A stretch of 42,180 nucleotides of DNA from JABIFK01 sp047619225 (GCA_047619225.1 JBLHJX010000012.1:1-42180); one strand, 5' to 3'. Shown: positions 17,637-25,859, numbered from the stretch's first letter. Numbers and translations are program-made. The notes: a model not told the origin generated them from the letters alone.

Positions 17637-17936
17637 ATGAAAACCTTAGATGAGATTATGGAAATTCTGAAATAAACCCCCCCATCTCTATGTAAGGAAT
17701 TTGGTATAAAAACCTTAGGTGTCTTCGGTTCTTATGTACAAGGAAACCAAAACCCTGAGAGCGATATCGATATTTTGCTTGAATTAGAAAAACCGATCCG
17801 CATTGATTTAATTGCACTGATTGAATTGGAATATCAGTTGAGTGATCTTCTTGGTGTTAAAGTGGATCTTGTTATCAAGGACAATCTAAAACCCAGAATT
17901 GAAAAACATGTGATCCGTGAGGTTGTTTCTGTATGA
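17637..17936 (+). pseudogene. MntA-like minimal nucleotidyltransferase with in-frame stop
   Basis: The frame starts MKTLDEIMEILK, meets TAA at codon 13 (17673), then continues in phase as CKEFGIKTLGVFGSYVQG, NPESDIDILLELE and VDLVIKDNLKP to a stop at 17934. The nucleotidyltransferase signature GS-x(n)-D-x-D is intact, so only the nonsense codon breaks it; no ATG follows soon after. MntA-type proteins are antitoxins that AMPylate HEPN toxins (HepT). The partner frame downstream overlaps its stop as ATGA, the usual arrangement of such pairs, and is also truncated. Confidence 0.72.
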
Positions 17937-17980
17937 AATCTGAATTTATGGATTATATAAATGAGGATCACAAGCCATGA
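17933..17980 (+). pseudogene. N-terminal stub of a HepT (DUF86)-like toxin
   Basis: A 15-codon frame, MKSEFMDYINEDHKP, starts by ATGA overlap with the MntA-like frame. Its beginning resembles HepT/DUF86 N-termini (M-K-x-x-F-x-D-Y-I/L). The rest of the HEPN domain is gone, and the stop overlaps the next gene's ATG (17977) as ATGA. The assignment depends heavily on position. Confidence 0.45.
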
Positions 17981-18726
17981 CCTTAGATATTTCGGCAGAA
18001 GACCAAGCTCTCGTTGAAACAATCCGAAAAAATGGCATTGGTGTATTACGCAATCTATTATCGGCACAAGAAGTAGAAACTGTTCGCACAGAATTTGATC
18101 AGGCGCATTTAGATTTGGGCAAAGGCCCTGGAACGCCAGGTGTCAGGGATAGTCTGTCGGGTGAAGCCTTATTGGCCTATCCGAATTTGGCAGCACTTTA
18201 TTCTCACCCGCGTATTATGAACATCATCTCAACCATGCTCAATGAACCTATGCCTTGGGTTTGGGTAGTGAAAACCAATCGGTACACGCCAGAACACATT
18301 GGTGTGCGAAAACACACCGATGGTTTTTTGGGTGAATTGGCACCACCGTTTACCCGTCAAGCAATGGCGGTGTTTCTAGATGATGTGGATGAAGCATCCG
18401 GTGCATTGATGTACGCCCCGGGAACACATCTACTGCACTTTAACGATGATCCCAATCGGTGTCCACCAACTCAAGAAGACATTGATGCGGGTGATTATAT
18501 AGCTGCAACACCCAAAGCAGGCGACGTGGTCTTAAGAGTACCTGAGGTGTGGCACGCTGTCATTCCGATCCATCGCATGCGTCGATATGTCACCGCGAGT
18601 TATTCTGTTCGAGGTCAAGTAAGTGAAACCATGAGCGAACGGGCGTCTGAAGTAATTGAACGCCGCAAAGAAATGCCACTGGATAATATTCCCAAATCTT
18701 TGCAACCCTATTGGATATGGGATTAG
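17977..18726 (+). CDS. Phytanoyl-CoA dioxygenase (PhyH)-family protein
   Basis: 249 residues. The Fe(II) facial triad is visible as KHTDGFLG (H-x-D) and PEVWHAV (distal His), with MRRYV supplying the 2-oxoglutarate Arg. AVFLDDVDEASGALMYAPGTH is the typical central strand and turn. It would hydroxylate a small molecule using 2-oxoglutarate and O2 in the cytoplasm; phytanoyl-CoA itself is not implied. GAGGATCACAAGCC precedes the ATG, which overlaps the HepT-like stub stop. Unlike the PhyH cluster at 31713-37563 its base composition matches the neighbours. Substrate unknown. Confidence 0.83.
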   Translation: MTLDISAEDQALVETIRKNGIGVLRNLLSAQEVETVRTEFDQAHLDLGKGPGTPGVRDSLSGEALLAYPNLAALYSHPRIMNIISTMLNEPMPWVWVVKTNRYTPEHIGVRKHTDGFLGELAPPFTRQAMAVFLDDVDEASGALMYAPGTHLLHFNDDPNRCPPTQEDIDAGDYIAATPKAGDVVLRVPEVWHAVIPIHRMRRYVTASYSVRGQVSETMSERASEVIERRKEMPLDNIPKSLQPYWIWD

Positions 18727-18823
18727 GGGTGCATCATGAAAAACAATCTATTGACCAATGGTCAGGCCAACAAATCTTCTATGGAGAAACAGGCGACATA
18801 ACCAAACGATTTGGATTTTTAAA

Positions 18824-20128
18824 ATGCAAAAAACAATATTGGGATGTTTTGTATTTTTTGTTGTCATCTTTCAAGCGGAAATCATAAACACAAAAGAGAG
18901 TGTCATCATGGTCACATCAGAAATCGAATTGCAGACAGCCATCAACCAGGCCAAACCAGGGGATGAAATTGTTGTAGTCGATGGTTTGTATGCCGATTGG
19001 GACATCACCGTGCCGTGTGTGGGTACCGAACTTGCGCCCATTACAATTCGCTCAGAAAATCCACAAGGTGTCACCCTATCAGATGAAAGCACCTTCAAAG
19101 TATCGGGTTCATACATCATCATCCGCGACTTCCGCTTTGAAGATTGTCGGCTCTTAGACAGCTGTGTGTTATTAGACGATGCGCTCGACGTCCGTATAAC
19201 CCAATGCGTGTTTGAAGGTGCATTTGGTCGTGCGCCCGTGGTGGGTGTTAAAGGTTCGTCGGTCGGATGCCGAATCGATCACTGTCAATTCATCAAACCC
19301 GAAGCTCGATCCATTCAAGTGATTGTGCGCGGCGAAAAATCACCTATGCGTACCCGCATCGATCACAATCTCTTTCAAGACGTTCCTCCCATCCCCTCAG
19401 GCAACGGCCGTGAAACCATCCAAATTGGCCAAAGCCAACCCACGTGGGGTTGGTTTAGTCCCATGACAATTGTCGAAAATAACACCTTCTTGCGCTGTGA
19501 TGGCGAAATCGAAATCATCAGCAACAAAAGCTCGCGCAACACCTATCGCAACAACCTGTTCAAAGATTGCAAGGGTGAGCTGGTCATGCGGGGTGCCTCA
19601 CATTGTACCATTGAAGGCAATCGATTTGAAAATTGCACAGGTGGTATTCGTTTATCTGGCACCCATCATCGGGTTCAGAACAACCTGATCATCGCCAGTC
19701 AAAGAATCGGTATTCAACTTCGTTATGGCATGACAAAAGAATTGGGCGGTCATTACCAAGCCGTGGGGCACTGTCTCATCAAAAACAACACCATCGTAAA
19801 TTCGGGCACTATAGGTTTGTTCGTGGGATCCTCTCGAAATGGAGATGCGGGAGAAAAAGGCATCTCGGCCATCGCTCCTTACAGCAATCAAATTGTAAAC
19901 AACATTGTGGTCAGCAATCAGGGAGAAGTCGTCAAAATAGATCACGCGCCTGACAACATGATTTTAGAGAATTGGTTTTATGCAACAGACAAAGCATCTG
20001 TTACAGGACACGATGGCAACACTGTTGGTAACCCACAACTCACACAAGATCACCACGTGCCATCGGATAGCCCAGCAAACGGATCAGGGGCATCAATCAC
20101 CGACACAAAGACCGGCCCAGATGCTTGA
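18824..20128 (+). CDS. PL6-family polysaccharide lyase (alginate lyase / chondroitinase B-like)
   Basis: The start at 18824 gives MQKTILGCFVFFVVIF, a signal peptide. A right-handed beta-helix of N-rich turns follows (for example NTYRNNLF, IEGNRFEN, IKNNTIVN). The PL6 catalytic pair is seen: Lys235 in IISNKSSRN and Arg256 in LVMRGASH. Their 21-residue spacing equals the Lys250-Arg271 spacing known for chondroitinase B. In many PL6 enzymes the Arg lies in an R-H-G motif; here it is R-G-A. The enzyme would cleave alginate or dermatan-type polymers by beta-elimination outside the cytoplasm. In the 97 bases before the start no gene is supported. Its stop overlaps the next gene by 8 bases. Confidence 0.83.
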   Translation: MQKTILGCFVFFVVIFQAEIINTKESVIMVTSEIELQTAINQAKPGDEIVVVDGLYADWDITVPCVGTELAPITIRSENPQGVTLSDESTFKVSGSYIIIRDFRFEDCRLLDSCVLLDDALDVRITQCVFEGAFGRAPVVGVKGSSVGCRIDHCQFIKPEARSIQVIVRGEKSPMRTRIDHNLFQDVPPIPSGNGRETIQIGQSQPTWGWFSPMTIVENNTFLRCDGEIEIISNKSSRNTYRNNLFKDCKGELVMRGASHCTIEGNRFENCTGGIRLSGTHHRVQNNLIIASQRIGIQLRYGMTKELGGHYQAVGHCLIKNNTIVNSGTIGLFVGSSRNGDAGEKGISAIAPYSNQIVNNIVVSNQGEVVKIDHAPDNMILENWFYATDKASVTGHDGNTVGNPQLTQDHHVPSDSPANGSGASITDTKTGPDA

Positions 20129-20579
20129 GCAGCTCAATTTTCCAACACCGTTTGATTTTGATATCATTGTGCGCGATGGGCGTGACATGATATTGGACAC
20201 CCTGCGCCAGAAATACGTTGTTGTAACACCTGAAGAATGGGTACGCCAAAATTTCGTACGCTATTTAATTGAATCGTTGGGATATCCCCAAGGACGAACA
20301 GCAATAGAAACAGGGTTTGTCTTTCAAGGCATGCAATGCAGAGCCGACGTACTCATTTACGACAAACAGGGCAAAACCTTGCTCATGGGGGAATGCAAAG
20401 CCCCCGAAATTAAGCTCAAACAAACCGTCTTTGATCAAATCGGCCGTTACAACACCGTCGTACAAGCCGATTACCTTGTCGCCACAAACGGTCTCCAACA
20501 TTATTGCTGCAAAATTGATCGCGAAAATAATACGTATCAATTTTTAGATGCTGTCCCAAAATACAGCGAAATTACATAG
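20121..20579 (+). CDS. HsdR N-terminal-domain (PD-(D/E)xK fold) protein, standalone
   Basis: 152 residues from the ATG at 20121, which overlaps the lyase stop. WVRQNFVRYLIESLGYP leads into the nuclease core: Asp in CRADVLIYD and E-x-K in MGECKAPE, followed by FDQIGRYN. This is the HSDR_N arrangement seen at the start of type I restriction subunits and as short standalone proteins. No helicase, methylase or specificity gene is nearby, so it is not a restriction system by itself. It may bind or cut nucleic acid, or be a decayed or minimal defence component. It lies 72 bases before an MNT-HEPN pair. Confidence 0.78.
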   Translation: MLEQLNFPTPFDFDIIVRDGRDMILDTLRQKYVVVTPEEWVRQNFVRYLIESLGYPQGRTAIETGFVFQGMQCRADVLIYDKQGKTLLMGECKAPEIKLKQTVFDQIGRYNTVVQADYLVATNGLQHYCCKIDRENNTYQFLDAVPKYSEIT

Positions 20580-20651
20580 AGGTTTAACTTGCTTAAACGC
20601 CCAATTTGTGACTATCTTTTAGGTGACCAAAAATAAAATTGGAGACCAGAT

Positions 20652-20993
20652 TTGAAAGACCTTACCAACATCAAAATACGTTTAATTCAACGTATCAGAG
20701 AAGTCGTCACACCTTCGAAAATTATCCTATTTGGTTCGGCTGCACGGCAAGAAATGGACACCAACAGCGATCTTGACATCTTGATTGTGGTACCAAATGG
20801 TGTACCTCGTCGTAAAACCGCACAAGATATTTATATGAAATTGTTGGACTTTGAAATATCTGTGGACATTGTCGTTGCGACAGAAAAAGATATTGAACTT
20901 TATGGCGATAATTTTAGTTTGGTTTATTATTCAGCACTAAAAGATGGTCAGGAGATTTATGTCGCCCCAGAGCTTCAATCCCGGGTCATCTGA
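20652..20993 (+). CDS. MNT-domain nucleotidyltransferase, probable antitoxin of MNT-HEPN pair
   Basis: 113 residues from a TTG start with GGAG seven bases upstream. The active-site signature is ILFGSAARQEMDTNSDLDIL, i.e. GS-x(n)-D-x-D, with a later Asp in VDIVVATEKD. Minimal nucleotidyltransferases paired with HEPN proteins form toxin-antitoxin-like modules in which the MNT protein can modify its HEPN partner. The gene overlaps the HEPN gene by 35 bases. All catalytic residues appear intact, in contrast to the broken pair at 17637. Whether it is a true antitoxin is inferred. Confidence 0.8.
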   Translation: MKDLTNIKIRLIQRIREVVTPSKIILFGSAARQEMDTNSDLDILIVVPNGVPRRKTAQDIYMKLLDFEISVDIVVATEKDIELYGDNFSLVYYSALKDGQEIYVAPELQSRVI

Positions 20994-21354
20994 AGAATGG
21001 CTTGCTCGCGCAAAGAGCAATCTGGTACGGGCACGAAATATTCCGGATGACCCAGATTTTTTACTCGAAGATGCGTGTTTTGATGCCCAACAATCGGCCG
21101 AAAAAGCATTGAAAGCAGTATTTGTTCACCTAAAAGTAGCGTTTCCATTTACGCATAATTTGGGAACATTACTCAATATTCTTTCTGATTCGGTTTTCAT
21201 TTCCGACGACATAAAAGAAGCTGCAAGACTCACAAATTACGCTGTAGAAACACGATATCCACCCTCAATTGAAAAGGTAAGCCAAGATGAATATCAAGAA
21301 GCTTTAGATATTGCCGAACGTGTTTTTTCTTGGGCAATGACAACAATTTCATAG
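20959..21354 (+). CDS. HEPN-domain protein paired with MNT gene
   Basis: The ATG at 20959 is used because AGGAG lies four bases upstream; an in-frame ATG at 20944 lacks this. About 131 residues. WLARAKSNLVRARN, FDAQQSAEKALKAVFVHL, PFTHNLGTLL and the terminal NYAVETRYPP are typical of the PF05168 HEPN family. A classic R-x(4-6)-H ribonuclease motif is not obvious, so it may not be an RNase of the HepT type. It is translated in overlap with the MNT gene and followed by a terminator, making a two-gene unit. Confidence 0.8.
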   Translation: MSPQSFNPGSSEEWLARAKSNLVRARNIPDDPDFLLEDACFDAQQSAEKALKAVFVHLKVAFPFTHNLGTLLNILSDSVFISDDIKEAARLTNYAVETRYPPSIEKVSQDEYQEALDIAERVFSWAMTTIS

Positions 21355-21371
21355 ATAAATAGATGGAATCG

Positions 21372-21401
21372 AACCGCATTGAGCACATGCGGTTTTTTTT
21401 T
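21372..21401 (+). terminator. Intrinsic terminator after MNT-HEPN pair
   Basis: An 8-bp stem (AACCGCAT / ATGCGGTT) with a 7-base loop, running into nine T residues. It lies between the HEPN stop and the aldo-keto reductase start. Confidence 0.88.
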
Positions 21402-21412
21402 GAAAGAAACAT

Positions 21413-22270
21413 ATGGAATACACAACATTGGGCCGAACAGGTCAAAAAGTAAGCCGTTTAGGATTTGGTGGCGCAACGGCTGGATTGAAAAATTATTTGG
21501 AAGTATATGATCCCGAAAATGCCGAGCAACGCGCAGGTGTCATTGCGGCCATTCACAAAGCTTTAGAACTTGGTGTTACTTATTTTGACACAGCTCCCGG
21601 ATATGGTTTGGGTGCCAGTGAGGCCATGTTCGGTGAAGGATTAGAAGGTGTGGGAGATGAAATATTTTTGGCAACAAAAGTACCCCGCCAAACGGACGAT
21701 GTGCGTCAATCCATAGAAACGAGCTTAAAACGACTCAAGCGGGACAGCGTAGACTTGGTGCAAATCCACGGATCGAGCTATTCACCCGAGTTAACAGAAA
21801 AAATATTGGGCGAAGGCGGCATGGTCGATGAATTAGAAACCCTGCGCGATGAAGGACTCATCCGATACATTGGTTTTACCAGTGAAGACACCAATGATGC
21901 AGTCTATCACTTCATTCGCAGCAACCGCTTTGACGTCATGCAAATTTGTTATAATTTCATCTATCAACACCCCTATGAACCGAGCCGGCCCTTTGGCAGC
22001 ATCTTAGAAGCTGACAACGCTCAAATGGGCGTGGTCACTATGCGCTCCATGACATCGGGCACCTTACAAACTTGGATTGACATGGTAAACCCAGACAACA
22101 CGTTTGATTATTCGCCTGCTTTGTTACAATTTGTGCTGTCAAATGAATTGGTGGATGTGGCGCTGGTAGGCATGCGCGACGTTGCTATCGTCGAGCAAAA
22201 CGTGGCAATCGTAGAAGATATAGCGGGTCGTATTTCTTTGGATAAACTTCATAAACGGTACGTGGAGTAA
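21413..22270 (+). CDS. Aldo/keto reductase
   Basis: 285 residues. The catalytic tetrad is in place: Asp and Tyr in YFDTAPGYG, Lys in LATKVPR and His in VQIHGSS. EYTTLGRTGQKVSRLGFGG is the standard N-terminus. It should use NADPH to reduce a carbonyl, or oxidise a sugar, in the cytoplasm. The C-terminal cofactor region (VGMRDVAIVEQNV) has the usual G-x-R/S arrangement. It heads a plus-strand run of genes just after a terminator, so a promoter should lie within 21400-21412 or the upstream transcript reads through. Substrate unknown. Confidence 0.86.
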   Translation: MEYTTLGRTGQKVSRLGFGGATAGLKNYLEVYDPENAEQRAGVIAAIHKALELGVTYFDTAPGYGLGASEAMFGEGLEGVGDEIFLATKVPRQTDDVRQSIETSLKRLKRDSVDLVQIHGSSYSPELTEKILGEGGMVDELETLRDEGLIRYIGFTSEDTNDAVYHFIRSNRFDVMQICYNFIYQHPYEPSRPFGSILEADNAQMGVVTMRSMTSGTLQTWIDMVNPDNTFDYSPALLQFVLSNELVDVALVGMRDVAIVEQNVAIVEDIAGRISLDKLHKRYVE

Positions 22271-22277
22271 AAAAAAC

Positions 22278-22364
22278 ATGCCGAATATCACCTATCAAAT
22301 TGCACCCCCCGTTTTAGATGCAGCATTGAATTCCCTTTTTGCAATCGCCAAGGATATAAAATGA
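22278..22364 (+). pseudogene. N-terminal stub of a GNAT-like acetyltransferase
   Basis: A 28-codon frame, MPNITYQIAPPVLDAALNSL then FAIAKDIK, resembles GNAT N-termini of the form I-T-Y-x-x-x-P-x-x-x-x-x-L-N-x-L-F. The remainder of the domain is missing. Its stop overlaps the following start as ATGA. The assignment is based on about 24 residues and is tentative. Confidence 0.4.
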
Positions 22365-23308
22365 TAGATGCATATTGTCATGTAGGACTGCCGCGATTTG
22401 GCACCGCAGAAGAAGCCCTAACTATTGCAGACTTATATGGCATCCAAAGATCCGTATTGGTATTGGGTCCGATGGTACCCGACTTTGGAACGTTGATCCA
22501 AGCTATGCAACAACATGGGGATCGCATTCGTGGTGTCGGCATTCCTTTCGGCGAAACACAAGAACAACAAATCGAAAGCACAGAAATCCTATTGCGTGCT
22601 GGTGTCATCGCTATGCGATTACAAGGCAATGAGTTATTACCCGAGATCCTAAGTCAGATCGGAGAAAAAGGGCGCTGGATTTACGCCATTGGATTGCGAA
22701 GCGGCGGGCATATTGCACAAACCCATTTGGATTGGTTAGAAAAATATCCAAATGGCAAAATTATGGCCCCTCATTTTTTATCTCCCGATGCATCCAAAAT
22801 AGAAGGTGTATTGGAAGAACTGATCCGGCACCCGCGCTTCTTTCCCATCTTCTCTCGTCACGGTGGATTGGGCAGTCAAGAACCCTATCCACACACCGAC
22901 TTGAAACCTTGGGTCGAACGCATAGTTGAATTGTCTGGCTATGATCATATCATGTGGGGCAGTGAATGTCCCGTATTGTATTGGCGAAACGAAACCATAC
23001 CCAGTTGCCAGAATTGGTTGAGCGAATTACTCGGTGATGAAAATCTAAATGGATTTTTTGGTGAGAATGCTCAAAGAGAAATATTTGACATCCCTGCGCC
23101 AAAAAAAGAATCTGTCACCCTACCCAATTGGATTGACGAAATTTTTGATCGTACGCGCACCATTCCCGCATTTGACTACGGGGGTTTGGAATTGCCAATG
23201 GATGTATATGAAAATTTGCACCGTAAATACGTAGAACAGCTTCAAAATGATGCAACAACAACATTCGCCGATTTTGTAATTGAAGTTCTAAAGAAAGCCA
23301 TCAGATGA
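22361..23308 (+). CDS. Amidohydrolase-like protein with altered metal ligands
   Basis: 315 residues. It follows the Amidohydrolase_2 plan, but the N-terminal motif is MIDAYCHVG, so the first His of H-x-H is Tyr, and the usual G-S-D-x-P is GSECPV, with Glu for Asp. IMAPHFLSP supplies a possible His. Other ligand strands are hard to place. Metal binding may therefore be changed or lost, giving a non-catalytic or altered enzyme. About 70 C-terminal residues (from PKKESVTLP) extend beyond the usual end. It begins by ATGA overlap with the GNAT stub. Four proteins of this family are present in the window; this is the most divergent. Confidence 0.65.
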   Translation: MIDAYCHVGLPRFGTAEEALTIADLYGIQRSVLVLGPMVPDFGTLIQAMQQHGDRIRGVGIPFGETQEQQIESTEILLRAGVIAMRLQGNELLPEILSQIGEKGRWIYAIGLRSGGHIAQTHLDWLEKYPNGKIMAPHFLSPDASKIEGVLEELIRHPRFFPIFSRHGGLGSQEPYPHTDLKPWVERIVELSGYDHIMWGSECPVLYWRNETIPSCQNWLSELLGDENLNGFFGENAQREIFDIPAPKKESVTLPNWIDEIFDRTRTIPAFDYGGLELPMDVYENLHRKYVEQLQNDATTTFADFVIEVLKKAIR

Positions 23309-23361
23309 GCCTTACAGTTGATTTTGTAACAGCATTACGATCCTATTTGGAGACAGAATAA
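23305..23361 (+). other. 18-codon stub between amidohydrolase and lipoprotein genes
   Basis: A short frame, MSLTVDFVTALRSYLETE, starts by ATGA overlap with the previous stop, and its TAA overlaps the next ATG by one base (TAATG). It may be a gene remnant or a coupling leader; GGAGACAG just before the next ATG can act as that gene's ribosome site. No family is recognised. Confidence 0.3.
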
Positions 23362-24971
23362 TGCGTCGATTGATATGGATCTTACTGTTTTTTATGGTAG
23401 CGTGTGGCGAAAAACCACATTATAGCTCCCACATCGATTTCCCCATTGTCACACACTATCCTCAGCCCGGTGGTACAAAAGCAGACAAGAACCGGCAAGA
23501 CCCACCACGTTGGGGCAATTTCAGCGCGGTCACAACGGATCACACAGCTCCGTCACGAGATCGGGTCACCCGCTCAATTCGACGATGGGAAAAAGCGGGT
23601 GCATGTCCCGTCGATATCTACAACCACATCGACAGCTTAAAATCCAATGTCGCCCGATTACAGGTCATAAACAATGTCGTCATTGGCAAATCACTTTGGA
23701 CCTTCTTCGTAGGTCCAAAGTGGAAACAGGATGAAGGCAGCTATATCTTTGTTGTATCGGGGCGAACAGGAAGCTCATCGAACAACAGTGCCGCATATGG
23801 AGACGGTGGGCCTTTAAAACTACCCGAACAAATTGCCAAATCAGGCATGATGGGTCATCCATTTATATTGGCATTTGTCAATCAGGGGGGGCGAGAATCA
23901 CAAGGCAATCACCCCGACGTACTCAAATCTGTTGGTGAAGGCATTGCCTTTGCAAAACAAACATTCCGCATCGACGATCAGCGGGTTGTGTTTGCAGGCA
24001 AATCACGCGGTGCTGCATCTGCTCTCATTTGGGGTGCAAATCCCCTCAATTTAAATTACAAAACAGCGGGCATCTTTACCCACGCCTCTACGACCAACTA
24101 TGGCACCGTCTGTTACCAACCCAATGGCACCTTCCCTATGTTGGGCAGTTTGGTCGCCACTGAATTGTCACCCAATCGCAAACCCAATTGGATGATAGGC
24201 GACGAACACGATAGACAGATGCAAATTCTTCGGGATTGTATGGCTGGCTCGCAAAACCCCGATACTATGAAAACACGGTCTCAAATTGCCCTTGTTGATC
24301 GATACAAAGATGTCTATTTAGCCACGGGCTGGAGCACACACGATCCCATGGTCGGACCACAAGAAGGTTTCGACTTTGTGCAAGCCTTAGAAAAAGAAAA
24401 CATCCTCTATTTTGCCGAATTTACTTTGAGCGGAACACACAGCAACTCTCAAGGCGTAAAGGCTGCCTTTGGGCAGTTTATGTTAAAACAATTCGGAGAG
24501 TCTGTCGAAGAGTTGCCAACAGGTCGAACATGGAATCACATGGTCGTTAAGAATGGCGAACGTCATTATCAAATATTAGAAGATGGCAGTCCCGTTTGGA
24601 CTGTGTTTCCACAAATCACCACGGCCAGCCGCAACAACGCGGTTTATGTAGGTGCACCCGATGGATCAGAAGTTTATTTATTGGTTCAAAGAGTTGATAA
24701 CGACCAGACTTGGTTTGAGGCCGATGTAACAGTAGAGTGGGATTATGTGCGCGTCGACTTACCGCCACCGCCCCAACCTGGGCGCTACAAATGGACAATC
24801 GTTGTGGGCAATGCAGATATTCCAGACGAAGCAATCTTAGCCCATAAACCAAACGGTACCCCCCTTCCCCCAGAGACGCTTGTATTGGAAAAAGAACGCT
24901 ACATCAACGAATTATTCGACCGATCAGAAAATGCACGCACATTTGGGCATGGATGGGTTTGGCCCTATTAA
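23361..24971 (+). CDS. Secreted lipoprotein with alpha/beta-hydrolase (esterase-like) fold
   Basis: 536 residues. The N-terminus MRRLIWILLFFMVACGEK has a lipobox (V-A-C), so it is predicted to be a lipoprotein. A nucleophile elbow, VVFAGKSRGAASAL, fits G-x-S-x-G, and TLSGTHSNSQG could carry the catalytic His; an Asp in the intervening region is expected but not assigned. The fold and extracellular site resemble polyhydroxybutyrate depolymerase or feruloyl-esterase-type enzymes. A C-terminal region from about residue 395 looks like a beta-rich accessory domain (YVGAPDGSEVYLLVQ). It may remove ester substituents from polysaccharides. The hydrolase assignment is inferred from few motifs. Confidence 0.6.
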   Translation: MRRLIWILLFFMVACGEKPHYSSHIDFPIVTHYPQPGGTKADKNRQDPPRWGNFSAVTTDHTAPSRDRVTRSIRRWEKAGACPVDIYNHIDSLKSNVARLQVINNVVIGKSLWTFFVGPKWKQDEGSYIFVVSGRTGSSSNNSAAYGDGGPLKLPEQIAKSGMMGHPFILAFVNQGGRESQGNHPDVLKSVGEGIAFAKQTFRIDDQRVVFAGKSRGAASALIWGANPLNLNYKTAGIFTHASTTNYGTVCYQPNGTFPMLGSLVATELSPNRKPNWMIGDEHDRQMQILRDCMAGSQNPDTMKTRSQIALVDRYKDVYLATGWSTHDPMVGPQEGFDFVQALEKENILYFAEFTLSGTHSNSQGVKAAFGQFMLKQFGESVEELPTGRTWNHMVVKNGERHYQILEDGSPVWTVFPQITTASRNNAVYVGAPDGSEVYLLVQRVDNDQTWFEADVTVEWDYVRVDLPPPPQPGRYKWTIVVGNADIPDEAILAHKPNGTPLPPETLVLEKERYINELFDRSENARTFGHGWVWPY

Positions 24972-25036
24972 ATGAAAAATAGACAACTAAAAAATAATGC
25001 AGTTCATTCACATATAAGTTTATGAAAGGGGCACAA

Positions 25037-25756
25037 ATGGAGAATACTTTAACGGGGCAGGTTGCCGTTGTTGTGGGTGCCAGCAGTGGCATGGGGCGCG
25101 CAACAGCAGTGGCTTATGCGCAAGCTGGCGCATCTGTGGTGGTAGCCGCACGCAGTGGTGACAAATTGGAGGCTTTGGCCTCTGAGATTGGCGATCGGGC
25201 GCTGGCCTGTCAAACCGATGTGGAAGATGTGGACCAAGTAAATGCATTGGTAAAAACGGCACTGGATCGATTTGGACGCATTGATATTCTGGTCTACGCC
25301 ACAGGCACAAATATTCCCGATCGCAGTTTGGAGGCCTTAACGCATGACACCTGGCAAATGATGATCGGCACCAATTTGACAGGCGCCTTCAACTGCACCA
25401 AAGCTGTGCTGTCCACCATGAGAAAACAGCAGGCTGGGCTGATCATTTATCTCTCATCAGGCTGTGTGCAGTCACCCGATGTATCCGGTGTTTCATATCA
25501 AGCCTCTAAACATGGGCTAACGGGCTTGGCACATGGCACATTTAAAGAAGAACAGAACAACGGCATTCGAACCACAATCATCTTCCCTGGGCTGTGCGAT
25601 ACACCGCTGGTTTTAAAACGCCCAGTGCCCACGCCCCCCGAAGTGATGGCCAAAGCATTACAACCCGAAGATGTGGCCGAAGCCTGTTTGTTTGTCGCTT
25701 CGTTGCCTTCCCGAACACGCATACCCGAATTGGTCTTGTTGCCATCGGGCCTTTAA
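25037..25756 (+). CDS. Short-chain dehydrogenase/reductase (SDR)
   Basis: The ATG at 25037 is preferred because GAAAGGGG lies five bases upstream; the ATG at 25022 would precede that site. 239 residues. The cofactor motif is GASSGMG, the active site is YLSSG then SYQASKHG (Ser and Y-x-x-x-K), and the Asn helix reads GTNLTG. The usual N-N-A-G motif is YATGTN, a mild change. VVVAARSGDK after strand two suggests NADP(H). It would oxidise or reduce a hydroxyl/keto group on a small substrate, possibly a sugar. It is followed by a repeat-bearing gap and then the beta-helix gene. Confidence 0.87.
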   Translation: MENTLTGQVAVVVGASSGMGRATAVAYAQAGASVVVAARSGDKLEALASEIGDRALACQTDVEDVDQVNALVKTALDRFGRIDILVYATGTNIPDRSLEALTHDTWQMMIGTNLTGAFNCTKAVLSTMRKQQAGLIIYLSSGCVQSPDVSGVSYQASKHGLTGLAHGTFKEEQNNGIRTTIIFPGLCDTPLVLKRPVPTPPEVMAKALQPEDVAEACLFVASLPSRTRIPELVLLPSGL

Positions 25757-25838
25757 GTCGATTTTTAAATCACCGGTTGTTTATCGGTTGCTTCTTTCAA
25801 AGAGGATGCCCAGAGATCAAAACTGGAACGGGCACAGA

Positions 25839-25859
25839 GGGCAGGCACGGGGCCTGCCC
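25839..25859. repeat. GGGCAGGC palindromic repeat
   Basis: An 8-bp inverted repeat (GGGCAGGC / GCCTGCCC) with an ACGGG loop, followed by CCTACG. Similar G+C-rich hairpins occur as dispersed intergenic repeats in several environmental lineages. It lies in the 139-base gap between the SDR and the beta-helix gene. Confidence 0.6.
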
